The notes beneath the pieces are model-generated. The model saw nothing but the letters and a program-made list of their open reading frames with translations, searched no databases and was not told the origin of the DNA. 64,000 bases of DNA, from NCBI GenBank assembly GCA_028583415.1, contig CM053267.1, positions 54,760,914 through 54,824,913 of the forward strand. The letters are read 5' to 3'. Shown piece after piece: positions 45,691-58,874 of this stretch. The position numbers were made by a program, and so were the translations under genes. The DNA is from Protea cynaroides (lineage: Eukaryota > Streptophyta > Magnoliopsida > Proteales > Proteaceae). How positions within the stretch are numbered: the first letter of the stretch is position 1; each line of letters starts with the position of its first letter.

Positions 45691-47493
45691 GAGAATGAGA
45701 AAGCATTTTTCCCAAGAAAAGGATCCTCTGCACAATAGTTAGGGGATCTGACTGGATATCATTGGATGCATGCCACAATGCACTCCCAACCAGCAGGGGA
45801 TCTCAATCCTTTTCCCCACTTGTAATACCTATACAAAATTTTGAGTACTTTCGTTACAGCAAACATGGACTCATCAGATTTGTGAAGTGAAACCCAAAAG
45901 AGGGTAATCATTAGTTTCCCCTATTATCATTCTCCCAATAAGGATTAGAATGATTAGGGATTGAATTGTGCCACAAATAACCCATCGCACATGAGAACCA
46001 TCTTTTCAGATCTTTCAATGACCATCTTCGATCTTTCTTCTTTATTGGTTATTCTCGTATCACTTCTTCATCCTCTGCGGCCTTAATGAGGATGATGTAG
46101 AAAATTTGTTCAACAGAAGCAGAACTCTCACTTCTATTGGCGGACGTCACAGCGCTGGAGAGCAGGATATGGTGGTCTCGCCATGAATCCACTAGCCATC
46201 ATCAGCTTGAATTTGCTCAGTGGGGAGATGGTTGATGAGATGTTCAGGGAGCAGCAGATTTTGGAATTGAACAGACATCATCACTCCCTACCAAGATAAT
46301 AGCTTCCTTTCATCCCAACAATCATCTGAAAATAGTGTCACCAGCAACCCTCCCTACCAAGATGGGATGCGTTGCAACTATTCCAGTAAAAATGACCATG
46401 AATCGACAGCTTTTTAGTTCAAGTCATGTTCATCAGATTCAGATACATAATGAATGGCGAAACTGGCACATAATAAAAAATTGTAGATTCAGAGTAGCTA
46501 AAAACAAATCCATAGTAAAAAATGAAGGCTTAGATACCCGATTCCATCATCCAAATTTGATTCCTCTAATAGAAAAATAGTTGATGAGAACCAAAGAACA
46601 CCTGTGCGCATGAGACATGAATTCCACTTCGTTAGTAGAGGCTCCAGTAGGGTGTCCATATGTTGGCCAGTGCGACAGCTACCTTTAACTTTGCCCCTAC
46701 TTGGATTGAATTTTACCTATTCTTCTTCCTCCTTTCCTAACCTCTGATCTGATGCCTGAGGGTGCATCATGCATGGCACCTTCTATCATTTCAACTTAGC
46801 AATAAAACTTCAATTTCTTGACAGTTGATCAAAAGAAAGGGAATAGGTTTTCTAGGTAGGCTCGGTAGAGGAGCTTATCAAGACATATTTCAGCCATGAG
46901 GAATGTGATCTAGCAATTCGAACAGTGGAGACGACTTGTTTAGATTACCAAGCGTCAAATTTCAGACTCAACTTCAATCAAATACCCTCATGTATCTCCA
47001 TGCATCCTTGTATTTGTCAATTGTCCAGGCTTCCAAGCACTCTCTTCAATTCTGAATTCTTATATTCTTTATTTCGGCACTAAACAAACTCTGACTTGGC
47101 TGTAAGCACTTGAGGACCACTTGTCTGCAAATTTAGTGCTCCACCTGGAGAACTCTGGACAGGGCTGCCTAGAAATTTTGCTTTCAGAAAAGGAAAAAAA
47201 AGGTTTCCCCAAACCAAACATCGATCCTCGGTCTATACAACAGAGCCAATAAGATACATAATTCAAGTGCAGTATAAGATATGGGTAGTTTAGAAAATAC
47301 ACATGATTATTTCACGTACGATACATCTTAACCACACTTTTTCTTCTTTGGTAAGAATATTTCTTAGCCACTTAACCCCCACTAAGTTTTATAATCATTA
47401 TTTTTCAAATAATTGACATATCCCCATAAAGTTAGAAAATTACCAAACAGATGATGCAAGAAATGAGCAGTCACCACTGAACTAGCAAGTACA
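45691..47493. other. spacer downstream of the G-patch gene
   Basis: No convincing gene. The first part (about 45715-45820) has a weak foldback with GGATC[C/T]..GGGGATCT ends. The 3' UTR of the minus-strand gene probably occupies the last few hundred bases. Confidence 0.3.
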
Positions 47494-49910
47494 CTATTCT
47501 TCATCACTGTCATTCCCAAAAACTGATGACACCTTTATGGGCACTTTTGACTTCTTTGCAGCAGCACCAAATGAGTTCTGACATGAATTATAACAGAAAA
47601 TTAGCATGAAAAGAAATAAAAGTTGAATGCTTGATACAGGATGCAGTAAGCAGCATACATCAGACATCTACATTTCCATATTCAGAACCCCTCCCCACCC
47701 CAAAAAAAAAAAAAAAAAAAAATCCAACCAATTCATGCAGCAAAAATTAATTACAAGTCAGAACTGGCAAGATGACCATTTAACTATCACCTTACCTTAA
47801 AAATTCCATTTTATAATGGCAAGATCTTTTTGTCATGGCTGCCATGTGATGGCACGGACAATGCCCTCAACCAAAAGTCTAAAACCACATATGCCTGGTG
47901 GATGGAGGTTCCACATACTTTTACCTAAAGCAGAAACTTCCATGCGCCCTGGATGCTGATGAGCATGTTTGGGAATTCTACTCACATGTTTGATGCTTTG
48001 GAAAAAATAAGGGTTCAGATTGTGGGTTTCTTCATTTGCAGATTGTTAAAGGCTTAAAGCAGTCTATACCATTGATGAGTAAAGTTTGCTTAAGGGCTGC
48101 TCAATCTTTGCTTCTGCAAGAAGAGAAGGTTCTAATTACAAAGAGATTTGTTCATGGCTTCATTATGGATGTTCAGTGGAAAGAAATAAAAGACTGAACT
48201 ATTAACCTCCCTATTATACTCCTTTACCATATTCAGCTAAAAAAACAAGGTGATCGTATTACTGAAGCTCTAAAGCTCAGGTTTGATTAGAAGAAGATTC
48301 TAACTGTCGACCACCCTTTTCTATTTTTATTATACTGTATTCCATTCAACCACCCTTCTCTATTTTTATAATAAGTATTCCATTCGAAAAAATAAACTAT
48401 ATATTCAAAAATAAATGAACAAAACGGAAGAATAAAAGGAGCAAGGTAGGATAAGCTAAGAGGATGTTTCTGACTTAATTCCAATAGAGGTTGAAGTTGT
48501 TGCCCTCAAGGCAACCATGATGATAAAAGGGGAGAGAGAGAGAGAGAGAGAGAACGTAGGTGAGTGTTTATAAACATAATAGAAAAAAATGTCTCATGCC
48601 TACGATAATTAGTTATTTCGGTTTTCCACTAGCAGCTTCAATTATAAATTTATAACTTCAGCTCCGTTCATTGCTCTAAACAAGACAATTTTTTTGACTC
48701 AACCGAAACAACAATTCATAGACATAAAATAAATCTTTCTGCAAGATTCTCTCGATACTTAGTTCTCCGTTTTCTCGTTAATGAATAACATCAACGAAGT
48801 TGCACAGATGCACTATTATGCGGTATGGGTCGTAATTTTCCATGAACTTCCTGGTTGTCACTCAGTGGTGGAAGTTTGACTCTTTCCATTAGAGGATCAA
48901 TGAATCAAAATATATTTCTGTTCCAATTTCTACCAATCATCTCGGTCTGGATAAAACTTTCCCTCACCATAATGGTTCAGTTCCCACACATACACACAGA
49001 AGGGGAGAGAGAGAGAATCCGTTCCTTCAATTCTTATCAGAAAGAGCGGGACACCATCCATCCATTTAAAATTGTGGAGAGAAAGGGGCATCATCATGAC
49101 TACATTTTTCATCAATTGCCAGGAACTGCTGATTTGATAGCAGTGAAGATGGGAGAAAAGATAGGGAGGCTGTAGGGGTCGAGGAACGAGGACATATGAG
49201 AATGAGTTCCTGGTTCAAGGTACCGGTATCGAATTGGCCCGTCCGTATCAGTTTTGGGAGTGGCCGATCTCAATCCGATACCTGATACATGGACTGTTAC
49301 AATATTATCTTATTACTGATCACCCACGTGCATACCAATATACCATTGGACCTGTACAGCAATCCAGATTGGATCAGTTTTGGACATGCTGATACCTGGA
49401 TTTACAACCTTGGCTAGGTAGGAAAGATAAACATAGGCCTTAAAGTTCCTCAGAGGAGCACCTTGTGGTATCTAACACCCAACTAAGTCCCCTGCTCTAT
49501 TCTGCCTGCAGTTTATTAATAGGCCTATCGCACCAAGTACAAAGTTGGAGTTTGTTCATGAAATTTCAGCCATTAATTCATCACATCAGAACCTTCAGTC
49601 AGCCAGAATTTCTCACTCTTCTGAACACTAGTTTGAGAGAGATATTTTATTTCTCCCAACCAAGCCCTAACCAGTCCTGCGCTAGTTGTGGTTCTTTCCA
49701 CCCATTTCTTAGCTCTAATTCCTCAGTCTAGGGATAGGGTTGCGGGCCCTCCATCAAAGCAAATTCCCACTTGCCGTGCACGTCAGTGGGAAAAATAAAG
49801 CATTTTCTTATCCTACTCTATAACTTATTATAAATCCTTTCTTGACTAACCTCCTGAACTGAAGTCTTGTACAGTTCCATGGCTCCACTTCCAAGCAAAA
49901 ACCTCATACT

Positions 49911-49941
<31 letters not shown>

Positions 49942-49967
49942 GCGTGTGCGTGTGCGTGTCCGTGTGT

Positions 49968-49998
<31 letters not shown>

Positions 49999-52900
49999 GT
50001 GGTGTTTTGGGTGGGTGCGGGGGGTGGGTGGGGCTATAGATTAATATCTACTATACTGCACAGCACTATACTCCACAGTAATGGAAACCCATCTGGGGAT
50101 GGTGACGATAAATAGGGACTTAGATGAATATATGCCATTAAGGTCAAGACCAAATCTGCTTATCCGTTTCATTAAATGAGAAACAAAAACGAAAAAACCA
50201 AGGCAATTTATTAAGTTGAAGATCTGCTGAAGTTTGAAATCACTCACCTTTCTTCTAAAGCCAATTTTTTTTTTTTTTCAAATTTTATTTTCCTTTCCCT
50301 TTTTTCTTTTTCCCGAGGAAGAGTCCCTCACAATGTCCAAAATTCTAACCCATTACAAAAGTTCTACCTGATTGCCAATACATCGATAGCCATCACCCAC
50401 TCTTCAAAATATTGTTCTCCAAGTTAACCAGTACACATACTCTCTGTTTCATGCTTGACAAACTCTAATCTAGACTGTTGCCCTTTCTCATCATATTATA
50501 AAAAGTTAGTGATCATTAAATAAATAAATAGCAACTCCAAATTGTTCAAAGTAACTAATGATGCATAACTCTCTTGCTGCCATTGGTCTCATTCTTTTAG
50601 TTTAGTAAAAAAAATGAAATTTAGATTTTGTATTTAAACCTTATTAGAAAAACAAGCACTTTTAAGAACCCATTAGGCTCTAGCTTTCCCATCACAAGAT
50701 CTCAATGGGTTGCAAAACTCAAAACCCCATATGGTTTTCATTCCTCAAATACTATTAACTAGAAAAGATTATTTATTTATAAAATATAAATTATAAGAGA
50801 CCCTACAGTAATTATTAGTTCACCAGAACATAAACAGATTAGGTCTCTAAATCTCAGTTGCAAAACTCGAAACCCCATATGGTTTTCGTTCCTCAAATAT
50901 TACTAGCTAGAAGAGATTATTTATTTATAAAATATAGATTATAAGAGACCCTACAGTAATTATTACTTCAGCAGAACATAAATAGATTAGGTGTTAGGAG
51001 GTGTTAGGGTTCAATCAATTTCTTTGATAGCCCCAGAAGCAAAGGTGAAAACTATGAACTGAAAAATCCATTCAAGCACATGGTAACTAGGACTAAGGCC
51101 ATTTTTGGCATTATTTCAATTTTAATTCTGAAGTGATTTCAGGAAATACATCAATGTATAGTTTTGTTGCCATGAAGTTGAAATTGTTTTGGTTGCATTA
51201 ATTGATAATAATTCAAGAATAAGAATACGTTTGTAGTCCACTTTGGGAAGAGAATCTCTCCGTATTGTATATATTTCATTTTAGAAGAAATCCAACAATA
51301 GCATATTTGAACCATCTTGGCCCACACAATATGGACAAACTCCCATACCCTAGCCCAAACTCTCACACCTTAATAGGAGTATAGAACTCATCTTCTTTTT
51401 CTAAGTCTTCACATCAGGAAGACCATTTCCTTATACAGCCTCCCAAATGAGGTACTTATAGAAACATTTGGAGCAGGAAGAAAATATAAACTGAGATTCT
51501 AGCACATTAACTGTTTTTCCCATGGAAGGGTAAAAAACAGAGTGACAATATGACAACCCATGCAACAGACAGTTTAAAAAAAATAAAAAAGAAAAAGATT
51601 ACAAATCCATCTATACATTCACTACATCAGAACTTATACAAGATGCTAGGAACCCAAGCTTCTGAACTCCCATGACATGGAGAAAATTCCAAATTGGTCT
51701 TTGAGATAAATTTCAACTATTAGGCACTTTATCAGATATAGCTTTTGACATCTTAATAATCAGGATGCTGGTCATCAAGACAGGAAACAGGGTATGGAGT
51801 GTGGAATTAGAGTACGGATATAATAATACTTTGATACAGCAGTATAAAGAAGTATAGGACGAGCCTTGGTGTGATGGTAAGGTTGTCATATAACAACCTG
51901 GTGGCCATGGGTTTGAAACAGGGAAACAGGAAACAGGGAAACAGCCTCTCCACATTGTGGGGGTAAGGCTGTGTACATTCTGCCCCTCCCCAGACCCTGT
52001 AGTAGCGGGAGCCTCATGCACTAAGGTGCCCTTTTTTTTTTATACAGCAGTATAAAGAAGTATGTGATGGTGCTGATAATTGGCAAACATTTTTCAGAAG
52101 GAACCTACAAGAGTAGGAAACAGATGTAATTGCTAATTTATTACAACTCATTTCCTCTGTGGATACATGATGATCATAGAATTTGGAAGAATGATGTTAG
52201 AGGGATATTCTCCGCAAGACATACTGCGATGTTTTACGCATTCCAGATGCTTAGTTCTGAGATAGCAAACATTTGGAAAATGTAAGCTCCACGCAGGGTT
52301 CCCCTGTTTTTGCTTGGGATATTTTTTTAACAAGGTACCCTAGAAGTTTTACAGTGGAGAGGATTTAGATTGGGCAGCGAATTTTCTTCTGGCAAATGCA
52401 ACTTGGAGAATATAGACACCTATTTCTACAGTGAGGTCTGGCTATTCCTCCAGTGAAGGAAGCGTTTCCACAGTATGAAAAGGACAGTGCTTCCCAGCCG
52501 TTTGGTTTCAACATTTCAGGAGTAGAAGAAAGGGTTAGTTTTGTTCCTGGATTTGCAGAAGAAGTAGAAGGATGGATGATAGTGTTCTATAACAGGAAAT
52601 TACAATTGTACCCATACTTTAAGTTGTTGTTCACAACGTGCTCATTAAAGATCATTGCAAACTTGAATGAAACCGATTTCAATTTCAAAACTGAAAGAGC
52701 TCAGTAGTTTTGTTTCAGGATTTCACTTGATATGGATTTCATTTTCATCATAAATAAGGTGTAAAAGTCATAACAAACACTCACTGATATTGAAATCAAC
52801 CCTTGAAATTGAAATGATACCAAAAAGGGCCAAAATGGTTTCTATGCATTGTACCTCAAATTAATGCAAAAGCAGAAGCAGCAAATAGCATCTCAAGACA

Positions 52901-53078
52901 TACCTTGGATGAAGCAGCTCTTGAAGAAAAACCAAACTTCAATGTTTTCCGCTGATCCTGATCTTCAAGTGCAGTAGCACTTTTCACTGTCGTTGAGACA
53001 GGAATTGCCCCAGATTGCTCTTGTTGTAGTTGCTGCAGTTGCTTATGGGAATTTGCACTAAGTTGGTGTTAAAGAATT

Positions 53079-53154
<76 letters not shown>

Positions 53155-56100
53155 ACCAAAAAGGAAACAAAAGAGATGAGACAATCAAGGATTAAGGACA
53201 AAACATGTGTATAGAAAGGAATGAATGGATACATCTGAGAAAACTTGGCCATCTCCTTTTCCTGACGTAGTTGTTCTCGCTTTTGCCTGTCATCACGATT
53301 GCTACTACCATGCATTTCTTTCATTTCTTTGAATCGCTGCAAACCTCATAAGAGGATTACCAGATTTACAAATATTATCCAAAAAAAATATATAAATCAA
53401 CGGGGTGGCGGCAACAACAACAATAATAAAATTATGAGTCTATGACATACTCCTATATAAAGGTCTACATAAATGACATCCAAAGAAATAACTAACCTTC
53501 CGGTGATTGTGGTCATATGAACTAAGGTGAGCTTCAAATTCCATGGCCAGTTTGTACTGCTTGTTGCAAAGATCACAATAGAACACTTTACGTATTTCTT
53601 TCACCTCAGTTTGAATTTTCTGCTCACGTTCTGCTACCACCTGGATTTTTATCATGTGCACGAAGCAGGCAGTAGAAGCCACCAGGTAATAAAAACTGCA
53701 CGAAATTCTCAAGACCCTCCAAAGTTGATGTTCCCTTATCATATATCATTCCCATCAAAAGACACACATATAAGCTATATGCTGCCTTCTGCTATTAGAT
53801 GTAGGTTTCAAAAAAAGTAACACATCAACCTCAGAACATCTGGTAGAGGATCATTTGCATATAATTATGGGTTTAACGACATACCTCTCGTTTTTTTGCA
53901 TTCTCCTCGGTCTCCTCCAGCTCAACATCAAGTTTCTTCCGTTGAACATTCTCTTCAGCAGTAAAAAAATCATCTTGCTCTTGTTTCCCAATCCCTAATT
54001 TGGCATCTCTGATGCCAGCTTTTATTGGTTCAACTATTCCTGCAGATAACCACAGAAAAGTTGTCACATACAGAGGGCACATTTTATGAAGATATGCCCA
54101 TTGAAGTAACAATCTTCTGACCAGGCATCAAGTTGCAAATCACAATGCTCTACTCAGTTCGGTTCAACAATCAACATTAAATAATAAGGAAGTCTAAGGG
54201 CCCGTTTCATAACACTCGGACTCCTGGATTCCGTTTATTCTATCTTCCTGGGAGCAATTTGAGAGCTGAATACTGTTTTGTAAATCCGGTCCGATTCCAA
54301 GCTCCCAAGGAGTGAACCGGACTCCATTTGATTCTGGAATCCCAAATTTGGGAGCTAAAAAAACTAGCTCTCATTGCTCCAGAGCAAAAGCACCACCACC
54401 ACCACCATAAGCTCTGGAATCAGATCTAGAGCAGCGTTATCAAATAGCATTTTGCTCTCAAGAAAACTGGGAGCAATAAATTGACTCTAGAGCAAAAGCA
54501 ACGGATTCAGAATCAAAGTGTTATCAAACGGGGCCTAATTGTCACCAACACTAATGACAACTAGCCCATTACCAAGTCAAAAACCCCCAACACATTGCAG
54601 ACATGGATGGAGGTAGATGAGTCATTGTGATAGAGTACACATCTCATTGACCAAATTGCTGCCCAAAATCAGCAACGGAAGTGGATGAAAAGTGAATTCA
54701 AAATTCAAATTTACATTAAATTACCAAAATTTCCATTTTAGTATAATGGAATCTAGTGGCAATCTGTGATTTACTGTTAGTTTAGACATAATTTTGATGC
54801 ACTTCCCCTCCTTGTTTGAGGCTGGAACTTGACCAAATGGGGAAGGTGTGGGCTCCAATATACAGATTTATTTCTTTTAAATGAGCATAACAAAGAGTGA
54901 AATAGTCACAAAACAAAGATAAAAGGTAGAAACAAACGGGAATTTTTCCCAAATCAACACCTCCTAATCTCTTATAGAAGAGTTTGTTTAATCAATTATA
55001 TTTCCTTTTCAAAGTATAAGAGAAGCTTTATCGAGAATACGTCCAAATGAGACCCATCCAAAACTCTTATTTCCATATGATAATTAACATGCAACATCTC
55101 TATCATATTCTCACAATGAGACAGCATGAGATGCGTTTGTTAGGATTTACTAAGGTGTAGGGCCCTCCATGGCATCGTGTAACCATACATAAAGGGGAAA
55201 TTAACTCCAGCTCCCACATCCCCCACCCCCACCCAAAAAGAAAAAGGGAAAAAAACCCCACAGATTGATATTCCTTCCTTTCATCAAAATCGTTTAAGAG
55301 GACACAGAATGGAGAGTACAGCTTAGAAAACAACCATGATTTGTAGTGTAACTCCCCCTAGTACATTTCTTGTCCGACCACATGTATCGTGTTGCACACT
55401 TGTTAGGACAAAGCTATGGCATGCTCAACATGGTCCTACTTAGATGTTTAATTTCGACACTGAATTTTTCTTTAATTGTTTCCTTGGCTTGCTTTATGTG
55501 CATGCATTATAATTCATCTAAATTTAATTCACTTTACGTTGACAAACAGTCAACATAATGTTTCACCCCTGGGATATACTAATATCTAACGTCCAGAGAA
55601 GAAAGAGATAAGGTACTCTTCCATAGTCTAAGCCTGAAGCAATCGCAATGTCAGGGGATCTTTCACTTTCATCACTGGGCATCTTTCACCTTCAACAATG
55701 AGCATGACCTATTCTGGAGATATTCAAATACGAGGGATAACTGATCAATCAGATCTGCATAACCATTTCCCCTTTAGAATTTTGAAGAGCAACCATGTCA
55801 GCACTGCAAGTGTATGTCTACACAGGCCATTTGTGTCAGTGTCCATAGATGATTGGAAAACAATCATAACTTTAAATCTGCAACTAAAGAGAAACAAATA
55901 CAGAAGCACAGAAATAATGATGGATAATGAAGTTCACTACCAAATTTCAAAAGATTGAAGTACATGTAAACTACGTTAGAACATTTGAAAACCCATACAA
56001 CAAAAACAAAAATATTGAATTAAAACAAGGGGAACTTTCTTTAATGGATAAAATATGCAGCTATCAATTGTTAAGCACAAAGAAATTGCAATCACACACA

Positions 56101-57018
56101 GAGATCCTCACATCAAACATGATTGAGGAACTAAGATTACAGTTATGAACCACATTGAACAAGATATTAAGTAAATAACCCCACTGAATCTACAATGATA
56201 TCAGTACCTTGTTCATTTTTGCCAAGGCCCTTCCCTTTCCAGCCCATCTTTTGGAGAAGCTTAAACCCTACGTTAGATGATGTTAACTGCGTCTCCAATG
56301 ATGCCTGCTCCACATTATCTAGATCAGGATTTTCGGTTGGCTTGTGATGAATCGGCAGAAAAAAATCCTCTCTCATATCCTCAATGAGGAAAGCCTCATT
56401 ATCCTATACCATCAGAACACGCAACAGGTGTTTAGAAACTTCATTCATAAGATATCCCCTTCTATTGAAGAGTTGAGCTTTTCTTGTCATCTTCACAATG
56501 TATTGCAGAAAACTTAAATATGGAAAGTAAAACAAATTTCGGGAAGTATGTACATCATTTTTTAAAAACAACCACTATAAAAGATTTTGGCGCCTCTCCT
56601 TGGACACCCTACTATAGCATTCCCAAAATCTATAAATTTCAATACCTTTCCAAACAGAATTTGATACATAGCTTCAATTACCTTTTCCTTTTACATTTAA
56701 AGTTATCATTTTACTCCAAAAATACAAAACATAAAGGGACTGATCTTAAAAGATCCAAATATTACTACTGCTTTACAATCAACAGGTTCCCCAAAAAGAA
56801 TAAAATAAAGAACCATGGACAAGACAATATAGAGACCAAAATACCAGCAACCCCTCACACCCCACCCCACCCCCACCCCACCCCTCCCCCCCAAAAAAAA
56901 AGTCTACAACCCAAATTATTTAAATGAATATCAATTTTAAAAAAGTGCTTACCTCATCTCTATGTCGTTTATCGTGATTGCTTGCTTCTGGTTTGCTGTC
57001 ATAACATCTTGTTTCCAT
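47494..57018 (-). CDS. G-patch and C2H2 zinc-finger protein, seven exons
   Basis: On the minus strand, exons 57018-56953, 56403-56208, 54039-53885, 53640-53497, 53336-53233, 53057-52904 and 47577-47494 have GT..AG borders and compatible phases. They join to 903 nt, 300 residues plus TAG. The start METRCYDSKPEAS is the first ATG after an acceptor in the 5' UTR. The G-patch (about residues 56-98) reads VGFKLLQKMGWKGKGLGK and continues across the exon 2/3 junction. A charged helix follows (RKKLDVELEETEENAKKRE). The C2H2 finger (about 159-185) is YCDLCNKQYKLAMEFEAHL with SYDHNH. Then come RFKEMKEMHG, a Gln-rich stretch and the acidic end VFGNDSDEE. G-patch proteins usually activate DEAH helicases in splicing or RNA processing; this architecture recalls the Arabidopsis D111/G-patch zinc-finger protein At5g26610 (from memory). 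The last intron is 5.3 kb and full of repeats. No damage seen. Confidence 0.93.
49205..49415. repeat. dispersed repeat, second copy (see 45440-45690)
   Basis: Starts near GGTTCAAGGTACCGGTATCG and shares the TTTTGGGAGTGGCCGATC, GATACCTGATAC, CAGTTTTGGACATG and GGATTTACAACCTTGG blocks. Confidence 0.6.
49910..49999. repeat. (GT)n/(GC)n microsatellite
   Basis: A long TG run with interspersed GTGCGT units, followed by a G-rich stretch to about 50033. Confidence 0.95.
50703..50998. repeat. tandem duplication, period about 148 bp
   Basis: TTGCAAAACTC[A/G]AAACCCCATA..CAGATTAGGT occurs twice, beginning near 50710 and 50858. Confidence 0.9.
51856..52041 (+). mobile_element. Au-type SINE
   Basis: An element of about 186 bp has a tRNA-like head with an A-box-like TGGTGTGATGGTAAGG and a B-box-like GGTTTGAAACAGG. 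It has the conserved Au tail AACAGCCTCTCCACA..GTAAGGCTGTGTACATTCT, then CCCCAGACCC, TAGCGGGAGCC and TGCACTAAGGTGCCC, ending in a T run. A perfect 22-bp target duplication (51834-51855 and 52042-52063) flanks it, the mark of L1-type retroposition. It lies in the last intron of the G-patch gene, antisense to it. Confidence 0.9.
53082..53151. repeat. (AT)n microsatellite next to a splice acceptor
   Basis: About 35 AT units in intron 5 of the G-patch gene. It ends only about 25 bases before the acceptor of exon 6 (53058). Confidence 0.96.
54198..54535. mobile_element. PIF/Harbinger-type MITE in a G-patch intron
   Basis: A 338-bp element with terminal inverted repeats GGGCCCGTTTCATAACACT and the complement of AGTGTTATCAAACGGGGCC, flanked by TAA on both sides (54195-54197, 54536-54538). 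Subterminal parts repeat TGGGAGCAAT and CTCTAGAGCAAAAGCA-like motifs in both directions. There is no coding region. Confidence 0.82.
54536..56207 (-). other. rest of G-patch intron 2
   Basis: Unique AT-rich intron sequence. Open frames such as 55698-55958 are not convincing. Confidence 0.4.
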
Positions 57019-58200
57019 TTTAAATCCCCTGAAAGCATATGTCAATAAACAAACATGGCATCTACAAAAACCAGATATCAAGAAATATGAGGATTAATAA
57101 AAGCATTGCACTCTATCCAGTTAGCAAAAGATGAAGGAAGTAGCATAGCATTTATAACATTAACCACGACATTCTGAGATCTGATCCATTAAAAGAAAGA
57201 TTCCAATAAAGTTGTTACTCCAGTGTAATTCAATAAAGTTATTACTCTAGTGCAGCAGTAGGGAGATTCAGGTACACTCAAAACTCAACAAATGCTCGAA
57301 AGGATCCAGAAAGCTTACCAATAAGACGGGCATACAAAGTCCACTCACCTATACCAGGAACACAGTTTAAACTCATAAACCTTTACGCAAGTATTTATCA
57401 ATGCCAATCTTAGTGCCCCCCACACCCCCCTCCCCCCCCCAAAAAAAAAAATACTAAGAACATAGTTCAAACTCATAAAACTGCACACAAGATGTCAATC
57501 CTACCGTCCCACCCCCAAAAAAAAAAAAAAATAAAAAATAAAAAATAAATAAAAAAATAAAAAAAACTCATGCAGAACTAGCAATCCACTTCGGTTGATA
57601 CATTGCCTTCTTTAATAACATATGACAGGAGCAAAACAAAAGGAAGAGCTTGGAACAACTTCAACTAAAAGAAGGCTTTCAAGCTATTCACAAACCATAA
57701 GATACATAAAACCTCAGAATCCAAGAAACCAATTCCGATACATTGCCTTCTTTTATAACATATGACAGGAGCAAAACAAAAGGAAGAGCTCGGATCGACT
57801 TCAACTAAAAGAAGGCTTTCAAGCTATTCACAAACCATAAGATACATAAAACCTCAGAATCCGAGAAACCAATTCCGATTCAATAAACCTTTGAGTCTCA
57901 CCTTAAAAGGGCGAGAATGCAAAGACATTATATAACAATATCCAATTTTGAGAAGAGGTAATACAAGTAGAAAACTAGGAAAATAATTATCTTAGAATCA
58001 AAGATATTCCAACTCCTACCGTGTGGGAAATAAAAGTTCAAGAATGATAAAGACACAACACAAAAGGAACCAAATTTTGTTACAACAAGTTCAAAATAAA
58101 GATGATTCCGAAGACGAGCAAAGATAAAATAAATAAAAAGAGCATGGAATTACCAGAAGAAGAATAAAAAGCTACAATTCAATTTCTTGCTCTCCTCTGG
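57019..58200 (-). other. 5' UTR, leader intron and promoter side of the G-patch gene
   Basis: An acceptor (TTTCAG) lies about 10 bp before the ATG. A donor-like CTTCTG|GTAATT at about 58154 suggests a non-coding first exon ending there, in a sequence (58154-58200) that reads like a 5' UTR. The leader intron of about 1.1 kb holds a 140-bp tandem duplication and several A runs. Confidence 0.45.
57597..57876. repeat. tandem duplication, period 140 bp
   Basis: GATACATTGCCTTCTTT[A/T]ATA..GAGAAACCAATTCCGAT occurs twice with few differences, in the leader intron of the G-patch gene. Confidence 0.93.
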
Positions 58201-58836
58201 GCCAGTGTTCTCTGAACTGTAGCTTTATGTTATTAATTTAGTAATTTGACGTCCTTAGTTGATTTATTTTCTCCTTGGTTTTCTCCGGAATCATCTTCAT
58301 TTTAAACTTGTAGTAGTGAACTTTGGGGCCCTTTATGTTCTATCATTCCTGAACCTATATTCTTCCCACGCGGTATGAAATTGGAATATCGTATGTTAGC
58401 CTATGGTTCAAAGTCAGAATGTCAATTCTACAATAAATATCTCCTACTTTTTTATTTGTATTTCCTCTCCAATCAAAATTGGGTATGTTTTCTCCCTTTC
58501 AGGATGAAATATTAGGGTTTATGGAAGAAAATTTATACTTTGTAGTTGTTGATCATAAACAGCCTCGACGAAGAGGAGAATGATTTGGCTCATCTGTATC
58601 GCAGGGAGGTGCTGTCTATCTGGCAGCGCACCACCCTAGCATGCCATGTGTACAACTTTCAAACCAAGGGCGAGGGTTTGTGGGCTGTAAAATTAGTAAT
58701 TAAGTCACACAACACCGAATCCTCTTCCATCTTTTCGTGTTTGTGCTATTTTTTTGGTGTGGGGACACTAGGATTGGCATTGCTAAATAATCGTATGCAG
58801 TTTTATAAGTTTGAACTGTGATCTTAGTATTGGTTT

Positions 58837-58874
<38 letters not shown>

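Larger units (their letters stand above)
47578..52903 (-). other. last intron of the G-patch gene, 5.3 kb
   Basis: It starts with donor GTATGTC at 52903-52897 and ends with TGTCAG before 47577. It contains a (GA)n tract (48531-48553), a dispersed repeat, a GT microsatellite, a 148-bp tandem duplication and an Au SINE. No other gene was recognised in it. Confidence 0.85.

Noticed and set aside
48000..48300. Open frame with RAAQSLLLQEEKVLITKRFV as a possible exon
   Set aside because: It is interrupted by a stop shortly after, matches no family I know and lies antisense inside a host intron.
52984..53342. Minus-strand frames with a long Ile-Tyr run
   Set aside because: They read through the (AT)n microsatellite. 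The real exon borders at 53057 and 53233 leave this part in the intron.
56167..56207. C-terminal extension of the G-patch frame (..TDIIVDSVGLFT)
   Set aside because: The frame runs into intron 2. The donor after NEQG at 56208 gives the right phase to exon 3 (IVEPIKAG).
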